A stretch of 21,286 bases of DNA, taken from contig JAPLML010000530.1 of the NCBI GenBank assembly GCA_026387055.1, forward strand, positions 1 through 21,286, read 5' to 3'. Positions 15,053 to 21,286 of the stretch are shown here, piece after piece. Source of the stretch: Planctomycetota bacterium. Lineage in GTDB: Bacteria; Planctomycetota; Phycisphaerae; FEN-1346. Position 1 is the first letter of the stretch; the number at the start of each line of letters is the position of its first letter. The translations under genes were made by a program, and so were the position numbers. The notes below the pieces were generated by a model. It was not told where the DNA came from. It searched no databases and saw nothing but the letters and a program-made list of their open reading frames with translations.

Positions 15053-16459
15053 TCATGTTGTCTGGTGCAGTAGCCATGGCCGCAGGGGCCTGGAAAGACC
15101 GGCCGCTTGAGCAGGCCGGAACCCTTTGCTGCGTGTGCGATCCACCCGCACGCGGAGCATCAGCATGATCGCACACCACATGGTGCAGTCTCCCTCGCAC
15201 GGGTAAAACGACTGGGCGCCTATGCCGGCGGCAAGATGGCTCAGTACCAGCGCCAGAGCCACCCCGCCTACCGCGGAGGTCCAAGGGGCGTCTCTTGCCC
15301 GGAAGAGCAACGCGGCATATTCTATGACACACAGGAAAAACGGAATCACCACCAGGAACCCGACAAGGCCGTTATCGAGCAGGACTTCCAGGTAAGCGTT
15401 GTGGGGGTGACGCATGGCCACGCCCGGGCCCACTTGGGCCAATAGGATGCTCTGCAGTCCAGTTCGACGCATGGCCTCCCGGCCGTAGCCGACAATCGGG
15501 GACTCGCTGATTTTGTCAACCACGTATGGCCATATTAGATTGCGGCCTGAGGTGACCGACTCCTCGTTGATGACGGCTTGACCTGAAGGATCGATTTCGC
15601 CAACGCCCTGCAGCAATCTGGCCCTGGCACCGGGAAAAACGAACGCCAGGAGCAGCACGCCGGCTGGCAACACGAGGAGGTAGCGTTGCCAGCGGACAAG
15701 ACAGAGGACCAGACCGACGAAACCCCAGGCGCAATATCCCGACCGAATTCGCAGGAGCGCCTCGGCCCAGGTCATCAGCGCGAAAGCCCCGGCTGCCAAC
15801 ATCTTGTGAGCAGGCCGTGCCAGAACCGGCAGGAGGGTCAGGAACGCCCAAGCCGAACCCGCGAGCATCGTGGCTGTCATGGCGCGACTGATTCCCACAT
15901 CCATCGTGATCCTTGTGTGCACCAACCTCGCGGCGTCGTCTCCGAACTCGGCACCCACCGCTGTGATATACACCACCTGGAGGGCGATGCACAGGTAGAC
16001 CGCCAGAATGCACCAGAGAGCCATCTTGGTGCGGCGCGGGCTTCGGCAACCGTCATAGAGGAGCAGGCCAGGAACGACCCATTTGATGGTGTTGATGAGT
16101 TGCTCGCTGATAAGGCTGGCTGTTGTGATGTCGCCCAGGTGGCTGCGGTCCGCCATCATCCGTGCGAAGCCGACCAAGACCACACCCAGGTACAGCAGGA
16201 GCAGAACCGTCACATGGCGCGGCATGTCCCAGACGAGGTCTTCGCGCCGGCGGCTCACAGCCCACGAGAGGACAACAGAGAACATCAGGATGTTCCAGGG
16301 GCTGAGGCCCTGGATGCCCATGATGCTCCTGGGCATATTCTCATCCCCGATGAAGGCCGTCAGCAGAATCAGGCCGCAGAGCGTCCTGAACCAGTCCCGC
16401 CAGGCGTAAACCGAGAGCCCGGCGACGACGGCAAACATGACGTAGGCGCGTAGTGGCAT
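15053..16459 (-). CDS. O-antigen ligase / Wzy-type polymerase-like membrane protein
   Basis: A polytopic inner-membrane protein of 468 residues with about 10-12 hydrophobic segments. The Wzy_C/O-antigen-ligase signature is clear: SGRNLIWPYVVDKI (304-317), SPIVGYG (320-326) and HPHNAYLEVLLDNGLVG (351-367), the last being the diagnostic His-x-His-Asn block in the periplasmic loop followed by a membrane helix. Family members either polymerise undecaprenol-linked repeat units or ligate glycan to an acceptor. With a flippase and Wzc adjacent, polymerase is the more likely role. ATG 16459 was chosen; the upstream ribosome site is weak and distant. The C-terminus is Arg/Pro-rich and cytoplasmic. The 143 bp between this gene and the methyltransferase relic hold no gene or hairpin that I can recognise. 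Confidence 0.9.
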   Translation of the reverse strand: MPLRAYVMFAVVAGLSVYAWRDWFRTLCGLILLTAFIGDENMPRSIMGIQGLSPWNILMFSVVLSWAVSRRREDLVWDMPRHVTVLLLLYLGVVLVGFARMMADRSHLGDITTASLISEQLINTIKWVVPGLLLYDGCRSPRRTKMALWCILAVYLCIALQVVYITAVGAEFGDDAARLVHTRITMDVGISRAMTATMLAGSAWAFLTLLPVLARPAHKMLAAGAFALMTWAEALLRIRSGYCAWGFVGLVLCLVRWQRYLLVLPAGVLLLAFVFPGARARLLQGVGEIDPSGQAVINEESVTSGRNLIWPYVVDKISESPIVGYGREAMRRTGLQSILLAQVGPGVAMRHPHNAYLEVLLDNGLVGFLVVIPFFLCVIEYAALLFRARDAPWTSAVGGVALALVLSHLAAGIGAQSFYPCEGDCTMWCAIMLMLRVRVDRTRSKGFRPAQAAGLSRPLRPWLLHQTT

Positions 16460-16602
16460 GTTGCGGACACCACCTCATTGTCGGCCCGAACGGCGGCTGA
16501 AGCGCATTCCAACCGCAAGAACCCGCCCTGCCGGCATTAAGAACTGAGCTCGACCGCGAGAAGAACCACCCCCCGGGACCACTTCCAGCGGTCAGCGAGC
16601 CC

Positions 16603-17155
16603 TCATTGACCTGCTAGTCCTCCACGTATTCCACAGACAACCGAGCCACAGAATCGCTCGAGCCAAGGCGCGGTTTCCAGGACACAGCGATCCGTCGCCT
16701 CCATCGCTCTCTGCAAGGTGCAAAACCAGCCTCGCAGCGGCCCATGCCGGAGCTGTTTCCCGAAGGCCCTCTTGCCTAGGGCGAATAGATGGAAATGATG
16801 CACCACCGTGCGAGCGAAGGGCTGGCCGAAGGCGTAAATGTCCGAATACTTCAAAGCACGGTCGTCGCCCGTGTCGTGCCACCTTCGTCCCAAGAACCAC
16901 CGCACGCACTGGAACGCGGGGTTGTGGCCCAGCGCCTCCTCACAGAAAACCGCCTTGGCCCCTGGCCGCAAGACGCGCCACAACTCCAATGAGCACTCTG
17001 GGTAGCCAACGACGATGTGGAGTGCAGACTGGCAAAACGCCACATCGAACATTCCATCCCAGTACGTCAGCGTCCTCGCTGTCCTCAACCGAGAACCGGA
17101 CGCTGTCTTGGACACCGCTAAGAAAAAGGGCGGGATGCGCCGCGCTCAATGGCAT
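16603..17155 (-). pseudogene. Class I SAM methyltransferase, N-terminally truncated and frameshifted
   Basis: Two frames together read as the middle and end of a class I methyltransferase. The upstream frame (from 17155) gives VQDSVRFSVEDSEDADVL. Near 17060-17066 the match moves to another frame, giving YWDGMFDVAFCQSALH, then LELWRVLRPGAKAVFCEEAL. These correspond to the acidic motif II region, the FDVAF strand and the R-V-L-R-P-G post-motif typical of the family. The glycine-rich SAM-binding motif I and everything before it (roughly 60-80 residues) are absent, because the toroid gene ends at 17165, just upstream. A shift of one lost base or two gained bases would rejoin the frames. The 3' part is open for 170 codons to TGA at 16603. 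Without motif I it could not bind SAM in the usual way, so I call it a relic. Confidence 0.75.
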
Positions 17156-17164
17156 CCCTGTCTT

Positions 17165-18343
17165 CTACATCGGCCGAGGGGCACAGCCAAGGCCAGGACT
17201 CCGGACACCGGCGCGCTGCACGTCGAGTTCTTCCTGAGTGGCCAGCGAAGGCATGTGACAGATCCTCTCGCGCGTCAAGGCGTACAGGATCCACCCCATT
17301 TCGTACGGGCGGCATTCGTAGTCAACCGCCGCGGGACGGAAAGCCCAATCCAAGCCTGGCACCCTCAATGCGGGATGCAGACGGGTGGCAACGGCCTGGG
17401 CGCGACGGGTGATCTTGAAAGGTTCCCGCCGGGCCACTTTTCGCCAGATCACGCCGGCATGCGTGTCAATCAGAGACCCGCCGATCTCGGGTGCCGATGC
17501 CAGCCATTTCAGGCTCTTGACCGTGGCGTCCGTGTGGTCTGTGCCGCAGGCATCCTCGAGGGCGAAGAGTGCCATCGGCGCCATGGAGTGCTGGTGCACG
17601 GAGTACACGGGATAGCGTTCGATGACGCGGCCGGTGCGGACGTCGTAGTGCCACCACCATTGGCCGTCGGGCCCCTGCATGTCGCACATGCGCCTGGCGC
17701 AAGCCCGCGCTGCCTCAAGAACTTCACTACAGCGCGTTGCGCGGTAGTAGTGGGACAAAGCCTGGATCGGGTAGACGAGGTCGGCGAAGCAGGACACGTG
17801 CGAGCGGAAGGAGAGGCCCCGGGCGCCCGCCGGCCAGTGCGGGAAGAGGGCCGTCTCCGGCTGGAAGGAGGCCAGTAGCCTCCCGGCGATTGCCTTGGCT
17901 TCTTCGGCGTCTGTCACCTCACCGTTCTGAACGGTGAGGGCGCTTAGAGCCCACGCGACTTCGACCGTCGGATAGCGTCCTTCGGCCGGCCTCATGGAGC
18001 GCAATCGCACGAGGGCCGCTTCTGCGCGAGGGTGTTGGAGGACTCGTGCCGCCCACAGCGTAAGGGCCACCTCACCCAGGTCATCCGTTTCCTGAGCCCT
18101 CTGGATAAGTCCTCCGCAGACTTCACCCGGGCTCTGGCCCCCAAGAATGCCGGTGGCAGTCTCCTCTCTCTCGCCCGCCAGGCCCAGCAGGGCAATGGCC
18201 GTATATCGCGGACTGATGCCTTCCCGAGCCATGGCGCCGTTCTTTCGGCGCAGGCGGAAGGCGAAGAGGCGTTCCTCAGGCCAGTACATCCGCGGCAGGG
18301 CTGCCAGAGCCAGGGCGCGCAGTTGGTGGACAACGTCACGCAC
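17165..18343 (-). CDS. Alpha/alpha-toroid-like protein of unknown function in the polysaccharide locus
   Basis: I do not recognise a named family with certainty. The open frame reaches 18619, but everything upstream of 18343 lies in the wzc coding region. GTG at 18343 overlaps the wzc stop by 8 bp, with GGAG 10 nt before it. This gives 392 residues with no signal peptide or membrane segment. The protein is a succession of amphipathic helices with recurring aromatic and glycine turns: MYWPEERLFAF (19-29), SPRYTAIALLGLAG (44-57), VEVAWALSAL (127-136), GPDGQWWWHYD (224-234), YSVHQHSMAPMALFAL (247-262) and CRPYEMGWILYAL (344-356). That pattern resembles six-hairpin glycosidase, epimerase or lyase folds and prenyltransferase/squalene-cyclase repeats. 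Coupling to wzc suggests a role in polymer modification or turnover, but this is inference. The last 30 or so residues look nonhomologous and may be read-through into a damaged junction. Confidence 0.72.
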   Translation of the reverse strand: MRDVVHQLRALALAALPRMYWPEERLFAFRLRRKNGAMAREGISPRYTAIALLGLAGEREETATGILGGQSPGEVCGGLIQRAQETDDLGEVALTLWAARVLQHPRAEAALVRLRSMRPAEGRYPTVEVAWALSALTVQNGEVTDAEEAKAIAGRLLASFQPETALFPHWPAGARGLSFRSHVSCFADLVYPIQALSHYYRATRCSEVLEAARACARRMCDMQGPDGQWWWHYDVRTGRVIERYPVYSVHQHSMAPMALFALEDACGTDHTDATVKSLKWLASAPEIGGSLIDTHAGVIWRKVARREPFKITRRAQAVATRLHPALRVPGLDWAFRPAAVDYECRPYEMGWILYALTRERICHMPSLATQEELDVQRAGVRSPGLGCAPRPM

Positions 18344-20771
18344 TGCCGGTGGGCTCCGTCTGCTCGCCGCTTCCGTCTGAGGTCCCCGAGGCGGACTGCT
18401 GGTAGTAGTAGGAAGGCCGATATCCACCCCGCCGCCCGGACCCGATGAACACCACGCCGAGCAGCCTGCCGCCGGAAGCCTCCAGGCATTCCAGGGCCTC
18501 ACGCACGTCCCCGCGGCGGCAGCTTCCTTCCCGGACCACGACAATGCTTCCGTCGGCCTGCTGGGCCATGATGCGTGCATCCGCCACCGGGAGCAGGGGC
18601 GAACTGTCCATGAGGACAACCTCGTAATGCTCCCGCCAGCGTCTCAGGCACGCCGCGAATGCCCCATTGGCGATGAGTTCTGTGTCAGTGCCGTTGCGGC
18701 GATCGCCGGCCGGCAGGACGCTGAGGTGCGGAGTGTCCGTCTCGATGATGGCTTGCGTGTCGGGTGATTCCCCCACCAGGCAACTGAGGAACCCCGGTTG
18801 GCGAGAGATTCCGAAGCGGCCCGAGATCGACGGGTTTCGCAGATCGCCGTCAACCAGCAAGACCTTCTTCCCGCACTGCGCCAGGCTCTTGGCCAGCATC
18901 ACGGCAAGCGTAGACTTGCCGGCGCTCGGCCCGGCGCTCGTGACTTGCACGACCCCGCCGCGGTGGTCCTTCAGCCGCCGCAAGAGGGCCGTCCGAACCA
19001 TGCGGATGCACTCGCCCAAAACCTCGCTGTCTTCAAGGTTCGGGCACTGTTTCAGCGAGACAAGTGGAAGTTGGCCGAGGAACGGCGTCCGCGCGGGGTG
19101 CGCGACATCATCGGGCTCGTGAATGGCCTGGCTTGTCGAGGCACGGAAGAACGCCAGCGCCACGCCGGCGCCTAGCGCGCCCGCTATCGCCATTGCCGTC
19201 AGCAGGATGCGCCGGTCTCCCGAGGGCGCCGAAGGAGGCGAGGCGCGCATCAGCACGTCGATCGCGCCGGGGACGTTCCGCTCCATCGCTTTCTGGTCGA
19301 GCCGCGTGCGCACCGCGCCATAGAGTTCGCGCTTGTGGCTGATGGCCTCTTTCTCCTTGGTCAGCAACTGGGCGCTGTCGAACGTCCGGTCGACGTTGGG
19401 GCGCTGCGCCTTGACATCCTCCGCGGACAGTTGGTCCTGGTACTTCAGGAGCCGCAGGCGCTGGCGAACCGATTGGAGTTCTCGTCGCGCATCCGCCTCA
19501 GTGGTGATCTGAGGATTGACAGCCTGCCCGGGACCGGCCCTTGCGGCGGCCACTGTGAGTGGAGGTGTCGGCAGCGGCGGGCGCGTCCGCCATTGCTCAT
19601 CCAGTTGGGCCTCACGCTCGCGGAGCGTCCGTTCGGCGCATTCGAGCCGCTTCTTCAGTTCGATCATCTTGGGATGGGATTGCTGGATGCGCTGGCCTTC
19701 CACATCGATGAGCGACTTGGCGCTGGCCACCTCGACGTAGAAGCGCTGCCAGATCGTGTCCGTCTCATGCCTGGGCTGTTGTTCGGCTGGCTGGGCGACG
19801 GCCGATGATGTGGGGCCTTCGTCCCCGGCTTCGGGGTCAGCCGATGCCTCCGCGGCCGCCTCTTGTGTGAGCTTCTCCAGAAGAGCCGTGAGGTCCTTCT
19901 CCTGCCACTCCAGCGTTGCGATCTCCTGGTGGAGGCCCGCCAGCCGCGCTTCCGCCTGGTCCAGCCGCACCCTCATCTGCGAGAGAAGTTCGTCGGGAGC
20001 AGTCGTGCCCAACTCCTTGTTGAGCCGCCCTACAACCTTCTCCCGGCCTTCGATCTCGCCGCGCAGGGACTCCACTTCCTCCGTGAGTTTCCGATACACC
20101 AGGTCGCTTGTCTCGTCGGTCTTCTCCCGCGTGTAGCGAAGGTACTGGTCCAGGACGGCGTTGACGATGATCGCCGCGTCATTGGGGTTGAGGGCCGACA
20201 GCGACACATCGATGATTTCCGTCAGACCGCGCGGCATGACGGAAAGGTCTTCCCGAAGCCTCTCCACGGGCGTGGCGGGCGTCTTGAGGAACGGCAGCGG
20301 CGCTGACGCGTCCGACTCCTTGTACCAGGCCGTGTTCTGTACGTCCGGCTGGTCCAGGGCCCGCCCAAGCACGGTGGGGTTGCGTATGATGGACACCTGG
20401 GTGTTCATGAAACTCTGGTACAGAGGGATCATCCCGTTGTCTTCCGTCCTGAACACCAGTTGCGGGATAATCGGCCTCACGCGCACCTCGGCCTTGGCGG
20501 TGTACTTCGGGACCGTGAACATCCAGATCGCCGTGACGGCCGGGGCGGCCAGAAGGACAAACACAGCCACGATCGTCCACTTGAAGCGGAGGACGCGTTC
20601 CAGGTTCCACGGCCTTGCGCCGTGCGGCGGCTGAACGCCGCCATACGGTCCGTAGGGACCTCCCGGCGGCTGATCGTAGAAGACCGGAACCGCATCCTCG
20701 CGGGGGACCAAGCCCCCCGTCGGAAGCCCGCTTGGTTGCGGGCCGTTAGGCTGTGGTGTGTTTATTGCCAT
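18336..20771 (-). CDS. wzc: Wzc-type polysaccharide co-polymerase fused to bacterial tyrosine kinase
   Basis: An inner-membrane chain-length regulator with a cytoplasmic BY-kinase domain, 811 residues. Start chosen at ATG 20771, which has a GAGGG ribosome site 5 nt upstream; a longer open frame to 20894 lies inside the upstream gene. Order: Pro/Gly-rich cytoplasmic N-terminus (1-55), TM1 (about 64-86), periplasmic Wzz region with long coiled coils (about 230-480), TM2 (about 520-542), kinase. Walker A is GPSAGKST (614-621), Walker A' is VLLVDGDLRNP (637-647) and Walker B is VVLMDSS (718-724). The C-terminus carries a tyrosine cluster, GYRPSYYY (Y784, Y788-790), the usual autophosphorylation tail. 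Ala/Glu/Pro-rich inserts (about 306-335 and 396-420) interrupt the coiled coil. The gene overlaps the next by 8 bp. The two-domain fusion is the arrangement usual in Gram-negative capsule systems. Confidence 0.95.
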   Translation of the reverse strand: MAINTPQPNGPQPSGLPTGGLVPREDAVPVFYDQPPGGPYGPYGGVQPPHGARPWNLERVLRFKWTIVAVFVLLAAPAVTAIWMFTVPKYTAKAEVRVRPIIPQLVFRTEDNGMIPLYQSFMNTQVSIIRNPTVLGRALDQPDVQNTAWYKESDASAPLPFLKTPATPVERLREDLSVMPRGLTEIIDVSLSALNPNDAAIIVNAVLDQYLRYTREKTDETSDLVYRKLTEEVESLRGEIEGREKVVGRLNKELGTTAPDELLSQMRVRLDQAEARLAGLHQEIATLEWQEKDLTALLEKLTQEAAAEASADPEAGDEGPTSSAVAQPAEQQPRHETDTIWQRFYVEVASAKSLIDVEGQRIQQSHPKMIELKKRLECAERTLREREAQLDEQWRTRPPLPTPPLTVAAARAGPGQAVNPQITTEADARRELQSVRQRLRLLKYQDQLSAEDVKAQRPNVDRTFDSAQLLTKEKEAISHKRELYGAVRTRLDQKAMERNVPGAIDVLMRASPPSAPSGDRRILLTAMAIAGALGAGVALAFFRASTSQAIHEPDDVAHPARTPFLGQLPLVSLKQCPNLEDSEVLGECIRMVRTALLRRLKDHRGGVVQVTSAGPSAGKSTLAVMLAKSLAQCGKKVLLVDGDLRNPSISGRFGISRQPGFLSCLVGESPDTQAIIETDTPHLSVLPAGDRRNGTDTELIANGAFAACLRRWREHYEVVLMDSSPLLPVADARIMAQQADGSIVVVREGSCRRGDVREALECLEASGGRLLGVVFIGSGRRGGYRPSYYYQQSASGTSDGSGEQTEPTGSA

Positions 20772-21286
20772 GTGTACCCTCTGTGCTTCCTTGCGGTGCA
20801 ACTTCTTGCCAGGGCCAGGCATGCGTGCTGGCACCCACTGCTGCTGCTCCGTCGGCACAATGCGGCGAAGACCCGGCCGCGCCACGTCCTCCAAGGGCGG
20901 CTCGCATCACCGCCCCGAGGAACTGGAGCCTTGCCAGGCTTCTCTCCCATCTAACCCCAATGGTCCAGCCCGGCCGAACGACCACTTGGTAGAGGTACTC
21001 CGTTCCGGTCTTCTGGAAGATCCTCGGCGCCCGCTTGGCGGTCCCGCTGGCCACGTCAAAGGTCCCGCCTACCCCCATGCAGAACGGGGCGGCGATAGCC
21101 TCCCGGTGCTCCGCGATCCAGAACTCCTGCTTCGGAGAGCCCATGGCCACGAAGACCACGTCCGCGTGCGACTCATTGATTGCGCGGATCACCTGCTGCG
21201 AGTCCTCGAAGTACCCGTGTTGCCGCCCGGCGATCTGAAGGCCCGGGTACCGCGCGACCAATGAGGCACAAGCCCGCTCGTTCGAC
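20746..21286 (-). CDS. WecG/TagA/CpsF family glycosyltransferase, 5' end outside the window
   Basis: The family transfers a sugar (for example N-acetylmannosaminuronic acid or N-acetylmannosamine) to a lipid-linked intermediate on the cytoplasmic face of the inner membrane. The reading frame is open to the right edge, and about 180 C-terminal residues are visible; the family is usually about 240-260 residues. Seen: a YPGLQIAG segment followed by HGYF, the signature MGSPKQEFWI, then GVGGTFDVASGTAKRAPRIF and a C-terminal LARL stretch. All are in the order typical of the family. After that lies a low-complexity tail of about 45 residues that is not typical. The tail runs through the wzc ribosome-binding region and overlaps the wzc start by 26 bp, so the two genes are probably translationally coupled. 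Placement directly before wzc fits an early repeat-unit assembly step. The family call is solid; the sugar is unknown. Confidence 0.9.
   Translation of the reverse strand, partial: SNERACASLVARYPGLQIAGRQHGYFEDSQQVIRAINESHADVVFVAMGSPKQEFWIAEHREAIAAPFCMGVGGTFDVASGTAKRAPRIFQKTGTEYLYQVVVRPGWTIGVRWERSLARLQFLGAVMRAALGGRGAAGSSPHCADGAAAVGASTHAWPWQEVAPQGSTEGTHGNKHTTA

Noticed and set aside
17118..17315. Possible continuation of the methyltransferase relic upstream in another frame
   Set aside because: The reading (around ADVEDRDAIERG) overlaps the toroid gene end and gives no glycine-rich SAM motif, so I could not support it.
18344..18619. N-terminal extension of the toroid protein
   Set aside because: It lies within the kinase end of wzc in another frame; GTG 18343 with a ribosome site is the better start.
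1..21286. CRISPR arrays, insertion sequences, tRNA or rRNA genes
   Set aside because: I found no regularly spaced repeats, transposase motifs, terminal inverted repeats or tRNA-like folds on reading the window.

Overview
The window is about 21.3 kb of GC-rich DNA. Every credible gene is on the minus strand, so transcription runs from the right end (position 21286) to the left end. The spacing is tight and operon-like, with many 1-40 bp overlaps and no gene-free stretch above about 210 bp. The content is a Gram-negative exopolysaccharide or capsule locus of the Wzx/Wzy type. No ribosomal, tRNA or other phylogenetic marker is present. GC content, a fused Wzc, a DUF362 protein and many GT4 enzymes would fit an uncultivated, Planctomycetota-like lineage, but this is a low-confidence guess.

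Layout in transcription order. (1) Polymer machinery: a WecG/TagA/CpsF glycosyltransferase cut by the right edge (20746-21286), a Wzc-type chain-length regulator and tyrosine kinase (18336-20771), an alpha/alpha-toroid-like protein of unknown function coupled to it (17165-18343), a methyltransferase relic (16603-17155), a Wzy/O-antigen-ligase-like membrane protein (15053-16459) and a Wzx-like flippase (13382-14998). (2) Repeat-unit assembly: GT4 (12058-13347), a 22-codon dehydrogenase relic (11896-11964), GT4 (10734-11909), methyltransferase (9670-10527), a GT4 C-terminal relic (9522-9653), a short UDP-sugar dehydrogenase (8642-9484), GT4 (7370-8533), a divergent deacetylase-like protein (6091-7335) and a membrane-anchored GT4 (4709-6100). 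(3) Accessory block: a DUF362 protein (3184-4695), an asparagine synthetase fragment (2847-3196), a PaaK/CapK-like adenylating enzyme broken by an amber codon (1422-2843) and an EctB-like aminotransferase (110-1387).

Likely joint function: the dehydrogenase supplies a uronic acid, the GT4 and WecG-type enzymes build a lipid-linked repeat unit, the flippase exports it, the Wzy-like protein polymerises it and Wzc controls length. The methyltransferase, deacetylase-like protein and accessory block could modify or decorate the glycan. The initiating sugar-phosphate transferase and the outer-membrane exporter are not in the window.

The most notable signal is decay and mosaicism. Five loci are broken: two tiny homologous relics (a dehydrogenase 5' end and a GT 3' end), one methyltransferase with a frameshift and no N-terminus, one asparagine synthetase with a frameshift and truncation, and one ligase with a nonsense codon at a tryptophan position. 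The two relics bracket a GT-methyltransferase pair, suggesting a past duplication or cassette insertion. I saw no RNA genes, insertion sequences, CRISPR arrays or convincing terminators. Positions 1-109, downstream of the last gene, hold nothing I recognise.
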